From Williamsia limnetica (GTDB lineage Bacteria > Actinomycetota > Actinomycetes > Mycobacteriales > Mycobacteriaceae): a stretch of DNA of 64,000 bases. The position numbers and the translations under genes were made by a program. The number at the start of each line of letters is the position of its first letter. Positions within the stretch are counted from its first letter, which is position 1. Positions 56,740 through 64,000 of this stretch are shown here, one piece after another. The stretch spans positions 186,001 to 250,000 of the forward strand of contig NZ_QJSP01000010.1 in the NCBI RefSeq assembly GCF_003217475.1, in the 5' to 3' direction. The notes below the pieces were generated by a model. The model was not told the origin of the DNA, did not search any database, and was given only the letters and a program-made list of their open reading frames with translations.

Positions 56740-58230
56740 CTACTGGCAGGCAGCCAGCACAAGCTCTTTCACGCGGCCGGGGTCGGCCTGGCCGCGGGTG
56801 GCCTTCATGACGTCGCCGACGATTTTCCCGGCTGCGGCGACCTTGCCGCTGCGGATCTTCTCGGCGATGTCGGGGTTGTTCGCGAGGGCTTCGTCGACGG
56901 CCTTCTGCAGGGCCGAATCGTCGCGCACCACTTCCAGCCCTTTGTCGGCGATGATCTGCTCGGGTTCGCCCTCGCCGTCGAGGACCGCCGTGACCACCTG
57001 CTGGGCAAGCTTGTTGGTCAGCTTCCCCTCGTCGACCAAGGCCACGACCTTGGCGACCTGAGCGGGGGTGATCGGCAGATCGGCCAGCTCGGTGCCGCGG
57101 GTATTCGCCTGCTGCGCAAGGAAGGACACCCACCAACCGCGGGCCGCCTCGACGGGCGCCCCGGCGTCGACGGTGGCGATGATCAGGTCGACGGCACCGA
57201 CGTTGACGAGGTCGCGCATCACCTCGTCGGAGACACCCCACTCCTGCTGGATGCGGGCCCGGCGCAGCCACGGCAGCTCGGGCAGGCTCGCACGGATCTC
57301 TTCGATCCAGTCCGCGGCGGGCTGCACCGGCGGTAGGTCGGGCTCGGGGAAGTACCGGTAGTCGTCGGCGGTTTCCTTGCGCCGGCCCGCCGAGGTGGAG
57401 CCGTCGGTCTCCTGGAAGTGGCGCGTCTCCTGAACGATGGCCGTGCCTGCGAGCAGAAGCGCTGCCTGCCGGCGCATCTCGTACCGAACCGCGACCTCGA
57501 CGCTCTTGAGCGAGTTGACGTTCTTCGTCTCGGTCCGCGTGCCGAACTCGGTCGCGTCCTTGCGCATCAGCGACAGGTTCGCGTCGCACCGCATCGAACC
57601 CTGATCCATCCGCACATCCGATACGTCGAGTGATTTGAGCAGGTCGCGCAGCGCAGTGACGTACGCGCGGGCGACCTCGGGGGCCCGGGAGCCCGCACCC
57701 TCGATGGGCTTGGAGACGATCTCGATGAGCGGCACGCCGGCCCGGTTGTAATCGAGCAGCGAGTGGCTCGCCCCGGAGATCCGGCCGGTGGTGCCGATGT
57801 GCAGGGACTTGCCGGTGTCTTCTTCCATGTGCGCGCGCTCGATGTCCACGCGCCATGTGGTGCCGTCGTCCAATGCGACGTCGAGGTATCCGTCGTGAGC
57901 GATCGGGTCGTCGTATTGCGAGATCTGATAGTTCTTCGGCTGGTCCGGGTAGAAGTAGTTCTTCCGCGCGAATGTGCTCGACGGGCGGATGGAACAGTTC
58001 AGCGCGAGGCCTATCCGGATGGCCGACTCGATGGCCTTCTCGTTCACCACGGGCAGCGATCCCGGCAGACCGATGCACACCGGGCACACCTGGGTGTTCG
58101 GCTCGGCGCCGAACGTGGTGGGGCAACCGCAGAACATCTTGGTGTTGGTCCCCAGCTCGACGTGGACCTCCATACCCATCACCGGGTCGAATTCCGCGAT
58201 CACATCGTCATAGTCGAGCAAGTCAGTCAT
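56740..58230 (-). CDS. gatB: Aspartyl/glutamyl-tRNA amidotransferase subunit B
   Basis: GatB is the kinase/tRNA-binding subunit of the amidotransferase that turns Glu-tRNA(Gln) into Gln-tRNA(Gln). The 496-residue protein has the N-terminal blocks [20 protein letters not shown] and [16 protein letters not shown] (zinc cysteines), [19 protein letters not shown], and the C-terminal YqeY-like domain [23 protein letters not shown]-type end. pfkA and then the two-component genes lie upstream; gatA is at the window end with pfkA between, as in M. tuberculosis. Confidence 0.97.
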   Translation of the reverse strand: MTDLLDYDDVIAEFDPVMGMEVHVELGTNTKMFCGCPTTFGAEPNTQVCPVCIGLPGSLPVVNEKAIESAIRIGLALNCSIRPSSTFARKNYFYPDQPKNYQISQYDDPIAHDGYLDVALDDGTTWRVDIERAHMEEDTGKSLHIGTTGRISGASHSLLDYNRAGVPLIEIVSKPIEGAGSRAPEVARAYVTALRDLLKSLDVSDVRMDQGSMRCDANLSLMRKDATEFGTRTETKNVNSLKSVEVAVRYEMRRQAALLLAGTAIVQETRHFQETDGSTSAGRRKETADDYRYFPEPDLPPVQPAADWIEEIRASLPELPWLRRARIQQEWGVSDEVMRDLVNVGAVDLIIATVDAGAPVEAARGWWVSFLAQQANTRGTELADLPITPAQVAKVVALVDEGKLTNKLAQQVVTAVLDGEGEPEQIIADKGLEVVRDDSALQKAVDEALANNPDIAEKIRSGKVAAAGKIVGDVMKATRGQADPGRVKELVLAACQ

Positions 58231-58265
58231 GCCACGAGTTTAACCGGCTGCCGCGGCCCGGAATT

Positions 58266-58314
58266 GGTGGGTTCTGGCGAACAAAAGGCCAGGTCGACCT
58301 CGCCAGAACCCACC
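58266..58314. repeat. 49-nt intergenic palindrome, copy 2
   Basis: The outer stem is 17 bp when flanks are counted (TTGGTGGGTTCTGGCGA with its complement, 58264-58316). The 49-nt core shares the first 15 and last 15 bases and the central CAGGTCG with the copy at 54397. It lies between pfkA and gatB, which run in the same direction, so it would be inside a transcript if the two are co-transcribed. Confidence 0.78.
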
Positions 58315-58330
58315 AAGACCGGACGCCGGG

Positions 58331-59362
58331 TCAGCCGAAGAAGGCTGCTGCGTCCTCGTAGCGGTTCTGTGGGACGAGCTTGAGTTCCTTGGTCGCCTCA
58401 CCGATCGGGACCAGGCCGATGTTCGGGCCCTGCAGGCTCACCATCATCCCGGTGTCACCGTTGTGCGCGGCGTCAGCGGCATTGACGCCGAATCTCGTGG
58501 CGAGCACCCGGTCGTAGGGGGTCGGCTTACCACCGCGCTGGACGTGGCCGAGCACGGTGGTGCGGACCTCTTTGTTGATCCGACGCTCGATCTCGATCGC
58601 CAGTTGCTGTGCGACACCGGTGAACCGTTCGTGGCCGAACTCATCGAGTCCGCCCTGAGCCATCGAGAAGGTGCCCTCCTTGGGTTTGGCACCCTCGGCA
58701 ACGACGCAGATGAAATGCGAATCACCACGTTGGAATCGGCGTTTGACCAACCGGCAGACCTCCTCGACGTCGAAGGGCTGTTCCGGGATCAAGATCATGT
58801 GCGCGCCCGAGGCGATCCCGGAATGCAGGGCGATCCAGCCGGCGTGGCGTCCCATCACCTCGACCAGCATCACCCGCTGATGCGATTCCGCGGTGCTGTG
58901 CAGCCGATCGATCGCATCGGTGGCGACGGTCAGCGCGGTGTCGAACCCGAACGTGACGTCGGTGCAATCGATGTCGTTGTCGATGGTCTTGGGCACACCG
59001 ACGACCGGCACTCCCTCATCCGCCAGCCAGCTGGCCGCGGTCAGCGTCCCCTCACCGCCGATGGGGATCAACACGTCGATCCCGTTGTCGTCGAGGGTTT
59101 GGCGGATCTGGTCGAGCCCGGCCCGCAGCTTGTCCGGATGCGTCCGTGCGGTTCCCAGCATCGTTCCGCCCTTGGCGAGCAGACGATCATTGCGATCGTC
59201 GGCGGCGAGATGGATGCGCCGGTCCTCCAGCAACCCTCGCCAGCCGTCGAGAAATCCGACCACCGCCGAGCCGTAACGCACCTCGCTGGTTCGGACCACA
59301 GCGCGGATCACCGCGTTCAGGCCTGGGCAGTCACCGCCACCGGTAAGCACTCCAATGCGCAT
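58331..59362 (-). CDS. pfkA: 6-phosphofructokinase
   Basis: PfkA phosphorylates fructose 6-phosphate. The 343-residue protein starts [20 protein letters not shown]. It has [17 protein letters not shown], the catalytic strand [20 protein letters not shown] and [18 protein letters not shown]. The length and the GGEGT motif (where E. coli has GGDGS) match the actinobacterial group, in which the phosphoryl donor may be ATP or pyrophosphate; residue choice here favours ATP but this is not certain. It is followed by a 49-nt palindrome and gatB. Confidence 0.94.
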   Translation of the reverse strand: MRIGVLTGGGDCPGLNAVIRAVVRTSEVRYGSAVVGFLDGWRGLLEDRRIHLAADDRNDRLLAKGGTMLGTARTHPDKLRAGLDQIRQTLDDNGIDVLIPIGGEGTLTAASWLADEGVPVVGVPKTIDNDIDCTDVTFGFDTALTVATDAIDRLHSTAESHQRVMLVEVMGRHAGWIALHSGIASGAHMILIPEQPFDVEEVCRLVKRRFQRGDSHFICVVAEGAKPKEGTFSMAQGGLDEFGHERFTGVAQQLAIEIERRINKEVRTTVLGHVQRGGKPTPYDRVLATRFGVNAADAAHNGDTGMMVSLQGPNIGLVPIGEATKELKLVPQNRYEDAAAFFG

Positions 59363-59480
59363 TTGGTGTCCCGCTCCTCGTCTGACGAATATCGTTTCTG
59401 CGGTTCGACGGGCATCTGCGCCGCCGGTTCAATTGTGCAACTCATCCCCGGGTCTCCGCTGACCTACCGGCGTCGGGGGT

Positions 59481-59513
59481 GGTCAGCGCACTGCGACTTC
59501 AGGTCAGCGCACT
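59481..59513. repeat. Direct repeat spanning the 3' end of the response regulator gene
   Basis: GGTCAGCGCACT occurs at 59481-59492 and 59502-59513 (21-bp period). The second copy contains the response regulator stop codon, so the sequence coding its last residues is duplicated just downstream. This may be a small slip duplication. No hairpin was seen. Confidence 0.5.
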
Positions 59514-60157
59514 CCGTTTTCATACGCGTAGACCACAGCTTGTGCGCGATCACGTAGATGCAACTTCGACAGCACGTTGCTGACATGGGTCTTGACCGTC
59601 TGTTCGGCCACGAACAGGTGCCCGGCGATCTCCGCGTTCGACTTGCCCTCGGCAACCTGTTCGAGCACCTCGCGCTCGCGCGGGGTCAGGCCGGCGAGTT
59701 CCCCGGGTTCTGCTCTGCGGATCCGATGCCTGCTTGTCACCTCGGCGATGAGCCTGCGAGTGACCGACGGTGCCAGCAGCGCCTCGCCGGCGGCCACCAC
59801 ACGTACCGCCCGGACGAGTTCCTCGGCGGGCGCGTCCTTCAACATGAACCCGGACGCCCCGATCCGCAGGGCCTGATAGACGTAGTCGTCGATGTCGAAC
59901 GTGGTGAGCATGAGGATCTTGCTCTGCACCTTCGCCGGGCCGGTCAACAGCTGCTCAGCGGCGGCCAGCCCGTCCAACTTGGGCATCCGGACGTCCATCA
60001 GCACGACGTCAGGATGCAACTCGCGTATCGCGGTGACCGCCGCCTGCCCGTCTGCCGCGTCGCCGACCACCGAGATGTCGGACTGGGCGCCCAACAGGGC
60101 ACCGAAGCCTTGCCGCACCATCGCTTGATCGTCTGCGATGAAGACCGTGATCGACAC
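59504..60157 (-). CDS. NarL/LuxR-family response regulator
   Basis: This 217-residue response regulator has a receiver domain (1-120) with phospho-acceptor Asp55 in VVLMDVRMPKLDG and switch lysine in MLKDAPAEELVRAV, and a LuxR-type DNA-binding domain (about 152-217: LTPREREVLEQVAEGKSNAE, VAEQTVKTHVSNVLSKLHLR). It lies 15 nt downstream of a NarL-partner type histidine kinase, so the two form a system. Targets unknown; the nearest candidates are the divergent secreted phospholipase and hydrolase genes. Confidence 0.95.
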   Translation of the reverse strand: MSITVFIADDQAMVRQGFGALLGAQSDISVVGDAADGQAAVTAIRELHPDVVLMDVRMPKLDGLAAAEQLLTGPAKVQSKILMLTTFDIDDYVYQALRIGASGFMLKDAPAEELVRAVRVVAAGEALLAPSVTRRLIAEVTSRHRIRRAEPGELAGLTPREREVLEQVAEGKSNAEIAGHLFVAEQTVKTHVSNVLSKLHLRDRAQAVVYAYENGVR

Positions 60158-60172
60158 GACCCCACCCTACTT

Positions 60173-61453
60173 TCAGGCCGACTCGGCGACGGGACCCCAC
60201 TGCCCGAGGCCCGGCGTCCCGATTGCCCGCAGCGGTAGCCGGGCGCGGACCACGAAACCGCCGTCGGGTTGAGGCGCCGCCGACAGCACCCCGCCGACCG
60301 CTTTGGCGCGTTCGAGCATTCCCGGAATTCCCTGACCACCAGACGATTCCAGATTGATCGGGCTGGCGGTCGGCACGGTGTTCCGGACCACCACGTCGAG
60401 GTCGTCACCGGATACCGACAAGTCGACGTCGACGCGGGCTCCGGCGGCATAGCGGGTGACGTTGGCCAGCGACTCCTGGACGATGCGGTATGCCACCAAC
60501 GCGCAGGCATCCCCGACGTGTTCGCCGGTGTCGAGCGGTCGGTAGCTGACGTCGACGCCGGCGCCCCTGGTGGCCGCAACGATTCCTTCGATGTCCGCGA
60601 TCCCCGGGTTCGGATTGCGCGCATACGCTTCCGCACGAGGTGAATCATCTTCGAGCCGAAGAACTCCCAACATCACGCGGACCTCGTCGAGGGCCTCACG
60701 CGCGACATCGGCGATCGCATCGAACTCAGCGGCCGCCGCGTCCCCCACCCCGTCGATCCGGTACTTGGCGGTTTGTGACTGCACCACGACCACCGACATC
60801 CGATGTGCCACAACATCATGAAGGTCTCGGGCGATCCTGGTGCGCTCTTCCAAGACCGCGTTCTTCGACTTCTCGGTGTCTTTTAGCATCGTCTGCTGCG
60901 CCAACTGCGCCCGCGACCGTAGAATGATCCGGATCAACACGCAGATCACCCCTGCGATGGTCAGTCCCACCACCCAGCCGTCCTCGGCTTCCGGCGGCGC
61001 CGCCATGTACACCACGACGCACGAGACCGCCCAGAAGACCGGCAGCAATCGCAACGGCGCTCGCAGATAAGCCAACACCGTCAGCACCAGCAGCTCGATC
61101 AGGTGCACCACCTGGATGGTGTAGTTCCAGTCATCGATGCGATCGACGGTGAGGCCGATGACCTGTGCCGAGATCACCGAGATCGCCCAGCCCAGGGTCG
61201 GGTTCGACCATCCGAACATGATCGGCAGCGCAGCGAATGCCGAGATGATCGGCAACATGGCCGGCTGCACCTCATGCGTCAAGGCCAGGGTCGGCCAGGC
61301 AATCGAGTACATGATCAATGCGAGGAGGGTGAAAACGAGGTTGATCTTCTGACCCAAGAAGTGTGCGACCGCCGGTTCGGTGGCGATCGGCAACCTCTTG
61401 GCCTCGTCCACCACATAGTCGGTGGCGGCATTCCACAGTCTCATTGCGCTCAC
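60173..61453 (-). CDS. Sensor histidine kinase (HisKA_3, NarL partner)
   Basis: The protein of about 426 residues has five to six N-terminal membrane helices (about 35-180), a short linker helix, a HisKA_3 domain with the phospho-accepting His212 in IARDLHDVVAHRMSVVVVQS, and an HATPase domain (about 300-410: YRIVQESLANVTRYAAGARV, SGGQGIPGMLERAKAVGGVL). The sensing region is mostly membrane-embedded with no sizeable outside domain, suggesting a membrane or envelope signal. Starts at 61444 (ATG) and 61483 (ATG) are alternatives. Co-transcribed with the response regulator. Confidence 0.92.
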   Translation of the reverse strand: MSAMRLWNAATDYVVDEAKRLPIATEPAVAHFLGQKINLVFTLLALIMYSIAWPTLALTHEVQPAMLPIISAFAALPIMFGWSNPTLGWAISVISAQVIGLTVDRIDDWNYTIQVVHLIELLVLTVLAYLRAPLRLLPVFWAVSCVVVYMAAPPEAEDGWVVGLTIAGVICVLIRIILRSRAQLAQQTMLKDTEKSKNAVLEERTRIARDLHDVVAHRMSVVVVQSQTAKYRIDGVGDAAAAEFDAIADVAREALDEVRVMLGVLRLEDDSPRAEAYARNPNPGIADIEGIVAATRGAGVDVSYRPLDTGEHVGDACALVAYRIVQESLANVTRYAAGARVDVDLSVSGDDLDVVVRNTVPTASPINLESSGGQGIPGMLERAKAVGGVLSAAPQPDGGFVVRARLPLRAIGTPGLGQWGPVAESA

Positions 61454-61609
61454 GGTAGCCACCGAACCCTCATCGGTCCTCATACCTGAGAGGGAGATAC
61501 GGCCTGACTTTCGGCGCAGCCACCGAGGGTGAGCTCACGCCGCGAGGTCGGTCGCAGTCCACTCATCCGGCTGATGTGGACACGTGCACTCGATTTCTAT
61601 GTTGATCCC

Positions 61610-62215
61610 ATGCACGCAGTACGAAGTCGAATGTTGTTGTCCAGCTTGGCCGCGACGTTTGTCGTCGCCCTCGGAATGTGGCCTGCGTCCGCAGCGGCGA
61701 CAGCCACCGGATCCTACGCCGACACCGCCGATCTCTACACGCCCGCGGGCGCCGCGGTCGCAGCGCTCGTCGGCCCGGATCCGGCACGGGCCGTGGCCGT
61801 GCTGCCCGCTGATTTCGAGGCGGAGATGGGCTACCGACCGGAACTGATCGACGGTACGCCTACCGACCCCGCCGGCGACTGTTCGTCACCGATCCCGTTG
61901 CCCGACCGATTCGAGCACCCGTGCAAGGTCCACGACTTCGGCTACGACCTCTTGCGGCTCGCCGCGAGACACGGCACACCGCTGGGCGGCTGGGCTCGTG
62001 TAGCACTCGACCGCATGCTGGCACAGGAGATGCACCGGACCTGCAGCAATCCGATCTGCGACTGGGCGGCCGACCTCGCGCACACCGGGGTCGCCTTCAA
62101 CACCTGGCGCCAGCGAGAGCGCGCCCCGGGGGCGACAGAGTCGACGACCGCCATCGTCGCGTCGACGTTTGTCCGCGGCGGCGAAGAGATCGCGGCGTCG
62201 GTGGGTCTGCGATGA
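61610..62215 (+). CDS. Secreted prokaryotic phospholipase A2-like protein
   Basis: The 201-residue protein has a signal peptide (MHAVRSRMLLSSLAATFVVA...ASAAATA, cleavage near 32). The PLA2 catalytic pair is seen in HPCKVHDFGYDLLR: His108 and Asp109, with Cys105 probably disulphide-bonded to Cys91, and Cys145-Cys150. This is the layout of actinobacterial PLA2 enzymes such as Streptomyces PLA2, which release fatty acid from the sn-2 position of phospholipids. The start is uncertain (ATG 61610 is preferred; 61529, 61574 and 61631 are possible). The stop overlaps the hydrolase ATG by 4 nt. Confidence 0.8.
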   Translation: MHAVRSRMLLSSLAATFVVALGMWPASAAATATGSYADTADLYTPAGAAVAALVGPDPARAVAVLPADFEAEMGYRPELIDGTPTDPAGDCSSPIPLPDRFEHPCKVHDFGYDLLRLAARHGTPLGGWARVALDRMLAQEMHRTCSNPICDWAADLAHTGVAFNTWRQRERAPGATESTTAIVASTFVRGGEEIAASVGLR

Positions 62216-63420
62216 CCGCGCCGCGCTGGCCGCATCCCTACACCTGTGTCGGCGCCCTGATGGGCTCCGCGCTCGCGTCGGCCCCGGGCTCTCTACCGCG
62301 GACTGGTCTGGTCGCGGGACTTCTTCTTGCGGCGTTCGGGATCGTGGGCGCTCTGTTGGGCATGGTCGCGGGCCACTGGTGTCCGTGCGGCGACCGACCG
62401 CGGCGCATCGCGGCCGCGGTCGCCGGCACCCTCGGAGTCGCGTTCTTCACCGCGATGGTGTTATGGCAGAACGATCTTCGAAATGCCATGGACACCCCAG
62501 CGGTCGACGCATACTGGATTCTGACCGCGCTGGCCCCGTCGGCGGTCGTCGCGGCGGCGTGCGTACTCGGCCGGCGGACTCGCGCGACGGTCGCGGCTCT
62601 GGCCGCGGCCGCGGCGCTCACGGTGATGCCTTCACCCGCCGCGGCGAACGGTTCCGCCGATGCGGTGGCCACCACTTTTGTCAGCGCACTCGCGCAGCCG
62701 TCCTCGCTCCGTGTCTACGGCGCACTCGACCACCACGACGACAACGATTTCGATGCCCGCGCCGCGGCCGCCGTGCACCGATGGCAGGTTGCGGGAGGCC
62801 TGCGACGCGGGGCAGTGGTGGTCGCGGTCCCCACCGGGTCGGGGTGGGTCGACGCCGATGCGATGGCGGGATTCGAGGCACGGTTCGCAGGCGACGTCAG
62901 TGTCATCGCCCTGCAGTACAGCGACATCCCTTCCTGGCAGGCCTTCCTCGGCAGCACCGGACCCGCCCGCGCGAGTGCCGTCGCCGTGGTGGCCGCGCTG
63001 GTGGACACCATCGACACCGCACCGCAGTCGCTGCGACCCGACATCTATGTCTACGGCCAGAGCCTGGGGGCGGTAGGGGCCGACTCGGCCCGACGGTGGA
63101 TAGAGGCGCACGCCCCGCACTCCCTCTGCCACACAGTGCTGGTCGGAGCGCCTGCCGGTACGGCCGCGCTCGCGGCGACGCGGACCACGGTGGTCGCGAA
63201 CGGATCAGATCCAGTCGTGAAGTGGTCGCCGCGACTGTTGTGGCAGCCACCGGAAGTGCCGCCGACGATCAGCAAGGACGTACCGACGCCACCGTGGTTT
63301 CCGGTCGCCAGTTTTGTGCAGGCCAGCGCCGACCTGATCGGAGCGCTGTCGTTCCCCGCCGGACACGGACACCAATACGGCATCGAACAGGGGCTCACCG
63401 TCCCCAGCTGCCCCCGGTAG
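62212..63420 (+). CDS. Membrane-bound alpha/beta hydrolase (PF10081-type)
   Basis: The 402-residue protein has about four N-terminal membrane helices (10-57, 66-84, 101-119, 124-145) and a C-terminal alpha/beta hydrolase domain with the nucleophile elbow IYVYGQSLGAVGA (Ser284) and the final His in GHGHQYGIE. It matches the actinobacterial alpha/beta-hydrolase family with a membrane-bound N-terminal region. Such proteins are predicted lipases or thioesterases acting at the membrane, but few are tested. The ATG overlaps the phospholipase stop by 4 nt, so the two lipid-acting proteins are co-expressed. Followed by a 49-nt palindrome; converges on gatA. Confidence 0.83.
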   Translation: MTAPRWPHPYTCVGALMGSALASAPGSLPRTGLVAGLLLAAFGIVGALLGMVAGHWCPCGDRPRRIAAAVAGTLGVAFFTAMVLWQNDLRNAMDTPAVDAYWILTALAPSAVVAAACVLGRRTRATVAALAAAAALTVMPSPAAANGSADAVATTFVSALAQPSSLRVYGALDHHDDNDFDARAAAAVHRWQVAGGLRRGAVVVAVPTGSGWVDADAMAGFEARFAGDVSVIALQYSDIPSWQAFLGSTGPARASAVAVVAALVDTIDTAPQSLRPDIYVYGQSLGAVGADSARRWIEAHAPHSLCHTVLVGAPAGTAALAATRTTVVANGSDPVVKWSPRLLWQPPEVPPTISKDVPTPPWFPVASFVQASADLIGALSFPAGHGHQYGIEQGLTVPSCPR

Positions 63421-63429
63421 ACCGAAAAT

Positions 63430-63478
63430 GGGGCCTTTTGGCGACCATACGCCCAGGTGGGCACCGCCAAAAGGCCCC
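63430..63478. repeat. 49-nt intergenic palindrome, copy 3 (covarying arms)
   Basis: The 49-nt core sits inside a 53-nt palindrome with a 16-bp stem (ATGGGGCCTTTTGGCG with its complement, 63428-63480). It has the same length, the same TGGCGA/CGCCA inner arm and the same central CAGGT as copies at 54397 and 58266. Four outer base pairs differ from copy 1, and all four are compensated on the other arm. It lies between convergent genes. Confidence 0.72.
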
Positions 63479-63495
63479 ATCTTCGGGGTGCTCGC

Positions 63496-64000
63496 TCAGA
63501 CGATCGGGCCTCGGGCGGCTTCGTAGGCGGCACCGACCCGGTACAGACGTTCATCGGCCAGCGACGGAGCCATGATCTGCAGACCGACGGGCAGACCGTC
63601 GTCCGCCGACAACCCCGACGGCACCGACATCGCGCAGTTGCCCGCGAGGTTGACGGGCAAGGTGCAGAGGTCGAAGAGGTACATCGCCAGCGGATCGTCG
63701 ACCTTCTCGCCGATCGCAAATGCGGTCGTCGGGGTGGTCGGCGAGATCAGGACGTCGACCGATTCGTAGGCCTTGGCGAAGTCGCGGGCGATCAGCGTCC
63801 GCACCTTCTGTGCCTGACCGTAGTACGCGTCGTAGTAGCCCGACGACAGCGCGTAGGTGCCGATCATGATGCGTCGCTTGACCTCCGCACCGAACCCCGC
63901 TTCACGTGTCAACGCCATCACCTGTTCGGCGCTGTGGCTGCCGTCGTCGCCGACCCGCAGGCCGTACCGCATGGCATCGAATCGGGCGAGGTTGCTCGAC
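63496..64000 (-). CDS. gatA: Aspartyl/glutamyl-tRNA amidotransferase subunit A, C-terminal part (5' end outside window)
   Basis: The last 167 or so residues of an amidase-signature protein are present: [44 protein letters not shown]-type block, [20 protein letters not shown] and [20 protein letters not shown]. These are standard for the C-terminal half of GatA, which releases ammonia from glutamine and passes it to GatB. The catalytic Ser-Ser-Lys triad lies upstream, outside the window. Total length would be about 490. Confidence 0.95.
   Translation of the reverse strand, partial: SSNLARFDAMRYGLRVGDDGSHSAEQVMALTREAGFGAEVKRRIMIGTYALSSGYYDAYYGQAQKVRTLIARDFAKAYESVDVLISPTTPTTAFAIGEKVDDPLAMYLFDLCTLPVNLAGNCAMSVPSGLSADDGLPVGLQIMAPSLADERLYRVGAAYEAARGPIV

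Overview
The window is high-GC DNA (roughly two thirds G+C by eye) from a mycolate-type actinobacterium of the order Mycobacteriales. A Gordonia- or Williamsia-like genome fits best, but this is inferred from gene content and not proven. Gene order follows long stretches that I recall from Mycobacterium tuberculosis: ATP-grasp/alpha-E/transglutaminase, rpsT, holA, comEC, comEA, DegV, octT, gpgP, rsfS, nadD; then recG to thiL; then gpsA, fbiD, ppk, mutT1, hupB, leuD, leuC and an IclR regulator; then leuB-serA, ilvC-ilvN-ilvB, a DoxX protein, an LppZ-like lipoprotein, gatB, pfkA and gatA. Coding density is high. Many neighbours overlap by 4 nt (ATGA or GTGA), so translational coupling is probably common. 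I see no insertion sequence, prophage, rRNA gene or CRISPR array.

Layout. 1-4.5 kb: end of a PemK/MazF-like toxin gene, an OsmC protein, and an ATP-grasp/alpha-E/transglutaminase operon. 4.6-15.7 kb: rpsT, holA, comEC and comEA; an overlapping chain nadD-rsfS-gpgP-octT-degV; a MoxR-VWA pair; proA. 15.8-19.3 kb: a crotonase, an unrecognised gene, and a two-gene encapsulin nanocompartment operon (dye-decolourising peroxidase cargo plus shell protein). 19.4-29.7 kb: a secreted HNH nuclease, recG, a FakA-like DAK2 protein, rpmB, another crotonase, ung, a gamma-carbonic anhydrase, thiL, a RAM-domain protein, a DUF3515 protein and gpsA. 29.8-38 kb: fbiD (cofactor F420), ppk, mutT1, hupB, leuD-leuC with a divergent IclR regulator, and a flavin/F420-type oxidoreductase. 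38-44 kb: small genes, tRNA-Glu, tRNA-Gln, gltX, two hydrolases and an MFS transporter. 44-54.4 kb: leuB-serA, a secreted S1 protease, ilvC, ilvN, ilvB with a leader-peptide attenuator, a PH-domain protein and ilvD. 54.4-64 kb: DoxX, LppZ, gatB, pfkA, a NarL-type two-component system, a secreted phospholipase A2-like protein with a membrane-bound hydrolase, and the end of gatA.

Functional groupings: most branched-chain amino acid genes (ilvB, ilvN, ilvC, ilvD, leuB, leuC, leuD) lie within 20 kb. gltX, both cognate tRNAs, gatB and gatA are in the same window, which fits indirect Gln-tRNA synthesis. A DegV protein and a FakA-like kinase could form a fatty-acid kinase system.

The least explained signal is noncoding. 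At least two families of long intergenic palindromes recur with fixed length. One is about 68 nt with three copies; the other is 49 nt with three copies. Arms that differ between copies change in a compensatory way, and there is no U-tract, so they look like REP-type elements or structured RNAs and not like ordinary terminators. Other points of interest are the ilvB attenuator, an 83-bp intergenic tandem repeat, a 69-bp tandem duplication in the HU tail, and a CAG/CTG tract coding polyglutamine at the end of the ATP-grasp protein.
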